A DNA stretch of 22,440 bases from a virus. The DNA is taken from IMG/VR virus record IMGVR_UViG_3300046011_011399, positions 1 to 22,440 of that record; one strand, written 5' to 3'. Positions 7,646-14,372 of this stretch are shown piece by piece. Both the position numbers and the translations under genes were made by a program. How positions within the stretch are numbered: the stretch's first letter is position 1; every line of letters begins with the position of its first letter. The notes under the pieces were generated by a model that worked only from the letters and a program-made list of their open reading frames with translations, had not been told where the DNA came from and did not search any database.

Positions 7646-8607
7646 TTTATTAATTTATAATTAACTGTTTTATAATTAAATTCATCATTAGAGAGATAAA
7701 TAGCTTTCTTTAGGAAATTAAGTAATTTTTTTGGCTCAATATGATTTTCATTTTCATCATATATTGATTCATCTCTAGGCATTAATTTAGTTGGTAGCCA
7801 CTCTCCATATCCAAATCCACTTTCTTTAGCTTCTTGACTTAATAATCTTTCTTCTGCTGTTATTTTGGATTTAAATAAATGTTTCCAACTAATACTATCA
7901 TTATATTGAATTTCCCCTATAAATCCTATACTGTGGCCATCAGCAAATCCAATATGTTTTAACATAATATCTTTACTATGTACTACATATTTTTTGCCTA
8001 ATGACGCTGCTAAATAACTGTAAACCGTTTCTGTACAGTGAGTAGCAAATATATCTGGGACTATTTTATGGTTAAAGTTTTGATATATAAGTTTATCAAA
8101 TAGTAAAACATGCATATTTGCTGTTTTCCCTATATTAATAGCAAAATGATCTTTACTTAATAATTCATCTAATTCACTCCAAACATCAGCATACCAACCA
8201 TCTAAACCATGATCATTATCTACTAAAGCATAGGTTAAAGCACTATTACTATTTTGATGTAAATAAGTTAATTTATCTAATACCCTAGTGTCAGTACCGA
8301 ATTTAACATCTGAAGCAATGTATAGATAACCGTCAAATTCTCCTAATTGTTCAGTACATATTTGTGCTGTATGGTTACAAGTTACGTTAACAGGTAATAT
8401 ATCTTCAATCCAATTAAAAACGATATTATTGTATTTATCTTTGAATTTTTCTAACTCAATCTTACTACTTTCAGAAACAATACATCCTGAAACAGCAACT
8501 GTAAAGGTAGAATATTCTTGAATTAAAATATCTTGGAGATGATTTTTCCACATCTCCAAGTTATTGTATTTAATTCCACAAATATTGTATATTACTAATA
8601 TATTCAT
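7642..8607 (-). CDS. Probable GT-A-type glycosyltransferase
   Basis: This 321-residue protein was not recognised as a named family. It opens with MNILVIYNICG, resembling a GT-A Rossmann-like strand, and has LGEFDGYLYIASDVKFG (88-104), where the SDV triad (D100 central) sits where GT-A enzymes place a metal-binding DxD. HCTETVYSYLAASLGKK follows later, and a C-terminal stretch is rich in Asp/Glu and Lys. No signal peptide or membrane segment is visible. It begins where the preceding SDR gene stops (TAATG) and overlaps the radical SAM start by 4 nt (ATGA), so it is cotranscribed with sugar-modifying genes. The glycosyltransferase assignment rests on the single DxD-like site and the context. Donor, acceptor and linkage are unknown, and a structural rather than catalytic role is possible. 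Confidence 0.5.
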   Translation of the reverse strand: MNILVIYNICGIKYNNLEMWKNHLQDILIQEYSTFTVAVSGCIVSESSKIELEKFKDKYNNIVFNWIEDILPVNVTCNHTAQICTEQLGEFDGYLYIASDVKFGTDTRVLDKLTYLHQNSNSALTYALVDNDHGLDGWYADVWSELDELLSKDHFAINIGKTANMHVLLFDKLIYQNFNHKIVPDIFATHCTETVYSYLAASLGKKYVVHSKDIMLKHIGFADGHSIGFIGEIQYNDSISWKHLFKSKITAEERLLSQEAKESGFGYGEWLPTKLMPRDESIYDENENHIEPKKLLNFLKKAIYLSNDEFNYKTVNYKLIK

Positions 8608-9545
8608 TATAAATTTGTAAAGTCTTTATTTTTAAACTTAGTAATCAATTGATATCCTTTAATCAATTCTTGAATACCACCTTCAAGTGTAAATTGTGGT
8701 TGCCATCCAAATGATTCTAATTTAGCATTTGAAACAATATAATTTCTTTGATCAAAATCCTGTTTAAAGTCGTTTTGAACAATAACTAACTCAGGAATAT
8801 ATTTTTTAATAGTTTCAGCTAATACTAATTTAGAGCAATTTGCTGATGATAGACCAACATTAAAGGCATTATTATTGCATTTGTCATAATTCTCAATCAT
8901 AAATAGGAATGTATTGGCAATATCTCTAACATGAATATAATTGCGAACAAAATGAGACTCAAATAATACTAAATAACCATTTTCTAATGACTTATAAACA
9001 AAATCATTAACTAATAAATCCATCCTCATTCTATAAGACATACCAAATACAGTTGCTAACCTTAAAGTAATTCCATTACCTGAGTCTAATACTGCTTTTT
9101 CAGCATCACATTTTGTTTCAGCATATAATGAAAGCGGCTTAAATGGAGACTCTTCAGTAATAATCTCAGTTGATGAACCATACTGAGAGTTAGTGTTTGG
9201 AACCATTACCATTTGATTTTTAGTAATCCATTTAGTAATGTTTTTTACTTGTTCGTAATTAACTTTAACTGTTAATTCAGGTTGTGCTTTACAAGCAGGC
9301 ATACCTACGATAGCAGCTAGAGGAATAATAACATCATGAGACTCAACTAACGGTTTTAAAGTTGATTCATTAGTCACATCACCTAATACAAAATTAAAAT
9401 TTGGATGATAAGTAAAAGGAGCAACTGATGTTTGTTTGTAGATTAGATTATCAATAACTGTTACGCGATAATCTTTATTTAATAATACTTCTGTTAAAAC
9501 GGAGCCTAAATAACCGGCTCCACCGGTAATCAAAACACTTGTCAT
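8607..9545 (-). CDS. Extended SDR NDP-sugar epimerase/dehydratase/reductase
   Basis: This 312-residue extended short-chain dehydrogenase has the NAD(P)-binding GGAGYLG (8-14), with D32 at the end of beta-2 suggesting NAD preference. It also has the LAAIVGMPACK loop (76-86), NTNSQYG (117-123) and the YAETK catalytic motif (Y141, K145). FNVGLSSANCSK lies near the C-terminus. The closest general class is UDP-glucose 4-epimerase/NDP-sugar dehydratase-like enzymes. The exact reaction (4-ketoreduction, epimerisation or dehydration) is not determinable. It is the first gene after a 35-nt gap holding the AT-rich motif at 9560-9572, so it may lead a second transcription unit running to the left edge. 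In this locus it could supply or finish one of the deoxysugars. Confidence 0.8.
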   Translation of the reverse strand: MTSVLITGGAGYLGSVLTEVLLNKDYRVTVIDNLIYKQTSVAPFTYHPNFNFVLGDVTNESTLKPLVESHDVIIPLAAIVGMPACKAQPELTVKVNYEQVKNITKWITKNQMVMVPNTNSQYGSSTEIITEESPFKPLSLYAETKCDAEKAVLDSGNGITLRLATVFGMSYRMRMDLLVNDFVYKSLENGYLVLFESHFVRNYIHVRDIANTFLFMIENYDKCNNNAFNVGLSSANCSKLVLAETIKKYIPELVIVQNDFKQDFDQRNYIVSNAKLESFGWQPQFTLEGGIQELIKGYQLITKFKNKDFTNL

Positions 9546-9559
9546 AATCTATTTGTTTT

Positions 9560-9572
9560 ATATAAATATATA
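9560..9572 (-). promoter_or_regulatory. Promoter-like AT motif TATATATTTATAT, 14 nt before the SDR start
   Basis: The minus strand reads TATATATTTATAT from 9572 to 9560, then 14 nt, then the ATG at 9545. The same 13-mer occurs at the same distance before the start at 20840. These are the only two gaps over 12 nt in the window. The plus strand of the motif contains TATAAATA (9561-9568), the T4 late promoter core, but pointing antisense. Its exact role is unknown. Confidence 0.45.
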
Positions 9573-9580
9573 AGTATCTA

Positions 9581-10450
9581 TCAGAAATTATTAATATTAA
9601 TAAATTCTTTAAAAAATGCTTCTAAATTATTTAAAGTTTTATTTTTAAATACCTCATTATAATTATGTTCTATATACGGTAATTTTTCATAATATACTTC
9701 AGGTGTTAATAAATTAACTATAGATATTAATTCTTCAGTAGAATTAAATCTAATTATACCTCTTTCATTATAACCTAGTTCTTCTAAATTAGAACAACCC
9801 CAGTATATAGGAAGCGTTTTAGTAGCGAAAGCATCACCTATTTTTTCTGTATACCAATTTTTATGATATACATTTTCTACAGCAATGTGGAACATAGATT
9901 CATTAAAGCATTTTTGTTTTGCTCCCCATATTCTGTCTGGCCTTCCAACTCCTCCTTTAGCAAAGTTATCTTTATTAAAATCTTCTAGTGTGTGAAACCA
10001 TTTTTTAGGAATAGTAATTTGATCTCCTATTTTATAAATCTCCTGTCTAAACTTATGACCTTCAGATATTGTTTTAGCTCCACTTAAAAAACTAACTTCA
10101 AATTTTAATTCTTTTTTCTTAGTAAATTCTTCAAATTGCTTATCTGTTACCTCAGCCATTCCTCCTTGATCTACATTAAATGGAAATAAAATAGCATTAG
10201 GACAATTTTGTAATAATATATCACTCCAAGTTAATATACCTGTAAATAATTGGTGATTATTAAGTACCCAAGAATGAATTCCAAAAAATTCATTTGGTTC
10301 AGATAACCAAATAAAATTGTAAGGATTTATTTGAAGTTGTTCTATACTTTGAGGAACATAATCAAAGAATAATGTTATTGGTTTATTTAGTGCTTTTAAT
10401 CCATTATAAAATGGATCATCTGCTGGTCTAAAGTTAGAAAATATGGTCAT
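9581..10450 (-). CDS. GT10-type glycosyltransferase (alpha-1,3-fucosyltransferase-like)
   Basis: This 289-residue protein carries the signature C-terminal block of GT10 fucosyltransferases. FHIAVENVYHKNWYTEK (187-203) matches the family's FENs...dYvTEK donor-binding motif. It is followed by DAFATKTLPIYWG (206-218), matching 'a....PIvyG', and NLEELG. The N-terminal half (WLSEPNEFFGIHSW, 48-61) would form the acceptor domain of a GT-B fold. GT10 enzymes transfer L-fucose from GDP-fucose, and related members may use other 6-deoxy sugars. No GDP-fucose synthesis genes (Gmd/Fcl) are obvious in the window, so the donor may come from the host or be one of the deoxysugars made by this locus. There is no membrane tail, so it is probably cytoplasmic. 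It overlaps the preceding gene by 4 nt (ATGA). Confidence 0.78.
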   Translation of the reverse strand: MTIFSNFRPADDPFYNGLKALNKPITLFFDYVPQSIEQLQINPYNFIWLSEPNEFFGIHSWVLNNHQLFTGILTWSDILLQNCPNAILFPFNVDQGGMAEVTDKQFEEFTKKKELKFEVSFLSGAKTISEGHKFRQEIYKIGDQITIPKKWFHTLEDFNKDNFAKGGVGRPDRIWGAKQKCFNESMFHIAVENVYHKNWYTEKIGDAFATKTLPIYWGCSNLEELGYNERGIIRFNSTEELISIVNLLTPEVYYEKLPYIEHNYNEVFKNKTLNNLEAFFKEFININNF

Positions 10451-11361
10451 ATTATTTTTTTATCGATTAAATGTTGAACTCCTTTATTTAAATATTCCTG
10501 CATTTTAGATTCAAATACTTGTCTTTGATTAGGTATATCATTTAAAACAACCATATCTCTATAATACTTAGAAAATCCTTTATCTTTAAGTGGTCCTATT
10601 TGATACTCACAAGTTAATTGATTTTCTAAAATGTATTGTTGAAAATCAACCCCTTTACTTTTAGCATGCTGTAATAGTATCATTGTATACCAATCACTAG
10701 GACCATATCCATTCCAATCATCATGTATGTTCCAAAAATCAATCCAAGTATTTTTATTATATAAATCCATCCATCCTGCCCACTTATGAATATTAATAGG
10801 AGTTAATTTAATTTCTTTATCAGATGTTTTCATAAAATGCCTTACGTCAAATGTATCTAATTTATTCCAATCATTATAAGCAACAGTATTAAAATCAGGA
10901 TGAGAAATAACATCCCAGGTTTGATCCCAAAGTTTTGGAACCTGAGGTGTAATAGTAAAATATTTATTTTGTATTTGTTTAGCGCCTGCGATTAAATAAG
11001 CTATTAAGTTTTCACTAAAGTACATATCAACATTTACATAGGAATAATAATCAATATTATCTTCAATACCTTCTCTTTGAGTATCTAAATGACCATATAA
11101 TTTATCTTCATTATATATTTTAAAGCGACACACATAATCTTTTAATAGTGGTTGAAGTGCTTCAAATTTAGATATAAAGAATTCCTTAGGTATTTTAGTT
11201 TTTTCCCAATTAATAATATGACTTGATAAATTTAAAGTTACATCTATATACACTTTATCTTCATCACTCAAATAATATTTTGATTTTTTTAATTGAGTAA
11301 AGGATAATAAAGCATAATCTAAGTCCCAAGGCATTAAATGAGAAATAATTTTATAATTCAT
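10447..11361 (-). CDS. Uncharacterised protein, possible GT-A glycosyltransferase
   Basis: I chose the ATG at 11361, which gives MNYKIISHLMPW and 304 residues and overlaps the preceding SDR gene by 11 nt. A longer frame begins with TTG at 11376 and looks less likely. No named family was recognised. It starts like a GT-A enzyme listing sites (MPWDLDYALLSFTQL, 10-24), and YYSYVNVDMYFSENLIAYL (105-123) could place a VNVD metal-binding site. Aromatic-rich KWAGWMDLYNKNTW (193-206) and NGYGPSDWYTMILL (217-230) resemble the acceptor end of glycosyltransferases. It contains many Trp and Tyr residues and no membrane segment. It lies between a GT10 enzyme and an SDR. The function is inferred from position and faint motif layout only. 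Confidence 0.45.
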   Translation of the reverse strand: MNYKIISHLMPWDLDYALLSFTQLKKSKYYLSDEDKVYIDVTLNLSSHIINWEKTKIPKEFFISKFEALQPLLKDYVCRFKIYNEDKLYGHLDTQREGIEDNIDYYSYVNVDMYFSENLIAYLIAGAKQIQNKYFTITPQVPKLWDQTWDVISHPDFNTVAYNDWNKLDTFDVRHFMKTSDKEIKLTPINIHKWAGWMDLYNKNTWIDFWNIHDDWNGYGPSDWYTMILLQHAKSKGVDFQQYILENQLTCEYQIGPLKDKGFSKYYRDMVVLNDIPNQRQVFESKMQEYLNKGVQHLIDKKII

Positions 11362-12262
11362 TTTTACAATAATCAATAGTTTTTAAAATACCCATTTCTA
11401 TATTAAATTTAGGTTTTATTTTAGTTACCTTTATTATCTTTGAATTATCACAACACATATAAGGAGAGCTATTTTTTCTATTTAAAGAAGGATCAAATGT
11501 AATTATACTTTTACTATTTGTTAACTTATGAATAGTATTAACAATATCCTTTAATTTATATCTATACCCAGAAGATATGTTATAAACACCTGTATATTCA
11601 CTTAATATTAAATTATAAACTAATTCAATAAAATCATCTACATACAGATAATCAATAATTTTATTACATTCGTCTAATGTAATATCTTCGTCTTTTAAAC
11701 ATTTTCTTATAATTGAAGGTATTAATCTTGTTTTGACATCCCCAGGACCATAATTGTAACCTGGTCTTAACCACACCCATTCAATGTTATATGAGTTGCA
11801 AAGTAATTTACTATAGTTTTTAAGAGTTAATTTTGATATTCCGTATAAATCATCTGGTGATGGAGTTGAGAATTCTTCTACTGGATAGAGATGGTTTCCA
11901 TATTCTAGGATTGTTCCGAAGCCTACATATTTAGGTTTTTTAGGCAGGTCCTTAATCATTTCTATAAAGGCAATTCCCGGTTCTATATTATCATAGAATT
12001 GCTTTGCATCATTTATATCTTTATAACTATTACCTCCACTCCACCCGTTATATAATATTATGTCTGGGGTAAATGAGAATATTTTATCTTTAAATTTAGT
12101 TAGATCGTTTGCATACCCATAATCAAATTGGATTTGATCTAATATATCAGTAATGTTATTTGTTGAACCAGAGAATACATACAGAGAGTGACCTTCAGAT
12201 AATAGTCTTCTAATTAGATGAGAACCTAAGAATCCATTTCCCCCTGTTATTAATATATTCAT
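11351..12262 (-). CDS. Extended SDR NDP-sugar 4-ketoreductase/epimerase-like protein
   Basis: This 303-residue SDR has the NAD(P)-binding GGNGFLG (7-13), a substrate loop with NGWSGGNSY (72-80), and GFGTILEYG (114-122), which carries the Ser/Thr position as T117. The catalytic YGISK (Y140, K144) follows, then RPGYNYGPGDVKTRLIP (about 166-182). The replacement of the usual 'nlaa' loop by YNGWSGG is distinctive. Enzymes of this outline include CDP-abequose and paratose synthases, which reduce a 4-keto group after 3-dehydration, and general NDP-sugar epimerases. It starts where the module B beta gene's TAA shares a base with its neighbour's ATG, so it directly follows the dehydratase and TPP pair in transcription order. 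Reduction of a branched or 3-deoxy 4-keto sugar is the favoured inference, though not the only one. Confidence 0.72.
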   Translation of the reverse strand: MNILITGGNGFLGSHLIRRLLSEGHSLYVFSGSTNNITDILDQIQFDYGYANDLTKFKDKIFSFTPDIILYNGWSGGNSYKDINDAKQFYDNIEPGIAFIEMIKDLPKKPKYVGFGTILEYGNHLYPVEEFSTPSPDDLYGISKLTLKNYSKLLCNSYNIEWVWLRPGYNYGPGDVKTRLIPSIIRKCLKDEDITLDECNKIIDYLYVDDFIELVYNLILSEYTGVYNISSGYRYKLKDIVNTIHKLTNSKSIITFDPSLNRKNSSPYMCCDNSKIIKVTKIKPKFNIEMGILKTIDYCKNEL

Positions 12263-12798
12263 TATTTTGTTTTAGCATAATCAGCAAATTCAACTAAAAT
12301 TGTACTAACACCATCTTCACGTCCCAATGCTTTCTCATAAGCAGGTATTATTTGTTCTGGTTCGTGTAATTCAATTACTTCTGTATTTTTAAGCATAGAA
12401 CGAAAAGCATCTGAGAAATTACCTTTGTGTTGGCATTGAGGATCTACTGGATATTCACTTCCAACTGCTACTCTGATTATTACTTTAGGTTTGCATTTAC
12501 CATCAGACATAGTAATAAACTTATCTAAGTGGTTTACTATCTGGTCGGTTCCCATTAATAAGAAATTCCACCTAGGATATGTTGATACGGGAATTAATCC
12601 TTCAATAGCCATACCATTTGCTAATCCTGATTGTAGATATTCTGCCACTGGTAATTCTATTCTTTTATTAGATGGAAGATGAGACAATGAATCATATAAT
12701 CCAGTTCCTTCATATTCTACAGCCTGTCCTATAAACACTGTTTTAGGGTGCTCAGCCAAGAAACTCATTGCTCGTTTTAATTCATCAAAATATCTCAT
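12262..12798 (-). CDS. Half-size pyruvate dehydrogenase E1 beta/transketolase Pyr-domain protein (copy B)
   Basis: This 178-residue protein is the same length as copy A and clearly homologous. It shares the RYFDELKR start, FIGQAV (22-27), ELPVAEYLQSGLANGMAI (48-65) with the catalytic-type E53, and YPRWNFLLMGTDQIVNHLDK (74-93). As in copy A, the C-terminal transketolase domain is missing. Residues lining the centre differ (PVAEYLQSG versus PVNEDMQMG), so the two copies have probably diverged in substrate. It starts 3 nt after its alpha partner and is the last gene of the run dehydratase, RmlB, alpha, beta. It probably combines with the alpha protein to bind TPP between subunits. A role in adding a two-carbon unit to the sugar made by the two preceding enzymes is inferred. 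Confidence 0.85.
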   Translation of the reverse strand: MRYFDELKRAMSFLAEHPKTVFIGQAVEYEGTGLYDSLSHLPSNKRIELPVAEYLQSGLANGMAIEGLIPVSTYPRWNFLLMGTDQIVNHLDKFITMSDGKCKPKVIIRVAVGSEYPVDPQCQHKGNFSDAFRSMLKNTEVIELHEPEQIIPAYEKALGREDGVSTILVEFADYAKTK

Positions 12799-12801
12799 AT
12801 A

Positions 12802-13431
12802 TTAAAATTGAACCCTCATTCCAGCACCAGCATGGGGATATTTTTCATTTGTATATTGGTAATAATATAAATTCTTTTGTTTCAATATACCACCATTATA
12901 TTCAGATTCCAAATAATATGGTTTTATTCTATTCCAAATATCTGGAGTAGGAGTACAAACTGATTTTTTGTTATCTTCAACTATAAAGGTAATAGGTAAA
13001 TCATGATTTAGACTATATTTGTATGCTTCATGGAATGCTCCTGTTTCAGCACTCATATCTCCAACCCAACACCATACTCTGTTTAATTTATTTTGTAGTT
13101 TAAGAGCAAATGCTATTCCTGTAGCGATTGAAGGGATACCACCTACTATTGAGCTACATATAAATTTATACTCAGGTAAATTCATAACCATAGATTTACC
13201 TTTCATAATATTTTCTCTTATTACTTTTTTAGGAATGCCTTTAAGTAATCCTTGGTAATGGTTTCTCCAGGTGCAACATACCCAATCATTTTCAATATCA
13301 ATATCGTTAAATACTTCTATTATTAATTCTTCATTTCCAGAATATAAATGTATAGGAGCCTTAATTTCACCAGCGTTAAATGTTTCTCCAATTTCTGTTT
13401 CAAATGTTATTAATTCATCTTTAGTTACCAT
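12802..13431 (-). CDS. Half-size pyruvate dehydrogenase E1 alpha-like TPP-binding protein (copy B)
   Basis: This 209-residue protein is a diverged copy of 5512-6117. Shared blocks are IKAPIHLYSGNEE (23-35), WVCCTWRNHYQGLLKG (50-65), the TPP motif from GDMSAETGAFHE (124-135) to EDN (152-154), KSVCT (156-160) and the tail YPHAGAGMRVQF. An eight- to nine-residue insertion lies near 176-185 (SEYNGGILK) relative to copy A. Length is far below normal E1 alpha. It begins within the stop of the RmlB-type gene (7-nt overlap), tying it to module B. The two alpha copies look around half identical by eye, so the duplication is old or the copies were acquired separately. TPP binding is well supported; the reaction is inferred. 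Confidence 0.85.
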   Translation of the reverse strand: MVTKDELITFETEIGETFNAGEIKAPIHLYSGNEELIIEVFNDIDIENDWVCCTWRNHYQGLLKGIPKKVIRENIMKGKSMVMNLPEYKFICSSIVGGIPSIATGIAFALKLQNKLNRVWCWVGDMSAETGAFHEAYKYSLNHDLPITFIVEDNKKSVCTPTPDIWNRIKPYYLESEYNGGILKQKNLYYYQYTNEKYPHAGAGMRVQF

Positions 13432-14372
13432 ATAAATTTATTTTTATAGTATTTTACAATACCAGGTAATTCAGCATCAAATATTGCTGTTGGTTTCCAA
13501 CCTAATGCTCTTAATTTAGAATCATCTAAAGCATAACGAGCATCTTGTCCTATTCTAGAGAAAGACAAATCAACATATTTTTCTATATTATCATCTCCAT
13601 TATATTCTTTAACTATTTTTTTAACAGTATCATAGTTAGATTGTTCAAATCCACCTGCAATATTGTATATTTCATTTTTTATTCCTGATTCAATAATAGT
13701 AATGATAGCAGCAGCTGTATCAGCAGCATGTAACCAATTTCTAATTGGTGTACCATTATTATGAATTGGAATTTTTCTTCCTAAATTAAAATATTTACAT
13801 GATTTAGGAATTAGTTTTTCAACATATTGTCCTATACCATAATTGTTAGTTGGTCTAACAATAATATAAGGTACATTATAAGTTCTGCCCCAAGCCAAAA
13901 CTAGCATATCAGCAGCTGCTTTAGTTGCTGAATATGGATTAGATGGTTTAAGTAGGTCTGTTTCAATATGGGCGCCATTATCTATATCTCCATAAACTTC
14001 ATCTGTTGAGAAATGAAGTAAAGTGGGTGTTTTAGATGATTCATATCTAAAATTTCTAAGTAGTTCAAGTAGGTGATGAACCCCATTAATATTAGAATGA
14101 ACAAAATCGTCACTATTAGCAATTGAATTACCTACGTGTGTTTCAGCTGCTGTGTTAATGATATAATCACAATCATGAATAAATGGAATATTATTTATAT
14201 CACATTGAACAAATGAAAAATTCTTGTATTTATTAAATTCATCTAATAATTCAGTATTAGCAGCATATGTTATTTTATCTATACCTTTAACATACCATCC
14301 CTTTTCAAGACAAGCCCTAGTAACGTATGAACCTATAAATCCTAAACAACCAGTTACGTATACTACTTTCAT
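13425..14372 (-). CDS. NDP-glucose 4,6-dehydratase, RmlB type
   Basis: This 315-residue extended SDR shows the RmlB-like NAD-binding GCLGFIG (8-14), TAAETHVGNSI (74-84) and the catalytic triad region STDEVYG (122-128), where T123, D124 and E125 match the residues that act in dTDP-glucose 4,6-dehydratase. NPYSATKAAADM (145-156) supplies Y147 and K151, and VRPTNNYG (172-179) follows. It oxidises C4, removes water across C5-C6 and re-reduces, giving an NDP-4-keto-6-deoxyhexose. CDP-glucose dehydratases usually lack the DE pair, so a dTDP or UDP substrate is more likely. It sits between the E1/RfbH-type dehydratase (ATGA overlap) and the TPP pair. No RmlA-type nucleotidylyltransferase is in the window, so the activated glucose must come from elsewhere. 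Confidence 0.88.
   Translation of the reverse strand: MKVVYVTGCLGFIGSYVTRACLEKGWYVKGIDKITYAANTELLDEFNKYKNFSFVQCDINNIPFIHDCDYIINTAAETHVGNSIANSDDFVHSNINGVHHLLELLRNFRYESSKTPTLLHFSTDEVYGDIDNGAHIETDLLKPSNPYSATKAAADMLVLAWGRTYNVPYIIVRPTNNYGIGQYVEKLIPKSCKYFNLGRKIPIHNNGTPIRNWLHAADTAAAIITIIESGIKNEIYNIAGGFEQSNYDTVKKIVKEYNGDDNIEKYVDLSFSRIGQDARYALDDSKLRALGWKPTAIFDAELPGIVKYYKNKFIW

Noticed and set aside
9561-9568. T4 late promoter TATAAATA on the plus strand (also 20856-20863)
   Set aside because: It points away from every gene in the window. It also occurs at 7625-7632 inside the radical SAM gene and, on the minus strand, at 14192-14199 inside the RmlB gene, so it is expected by chance in such AT-rich DNA. 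Only the shared 13-mer was kept as a feature.
10447-11376. TTG start for the unknown protein (and similar TTG starts at 16502 and 17505)
   Set aside because: Each has an in-frame ATG a few codons later at a normal distance from the preceding stop (11361, 16490, 17484), and the added residues look non-conserved.
12491-13258. Plus-strand open frames across the module B E1 genes (and others at 5400, 6277, 14504, 15833, 18847, 20680, 21824)
   Set aside because: They lie antisense to well-supported genes, have no recognisable domains, and look like shadows of the coding strand.
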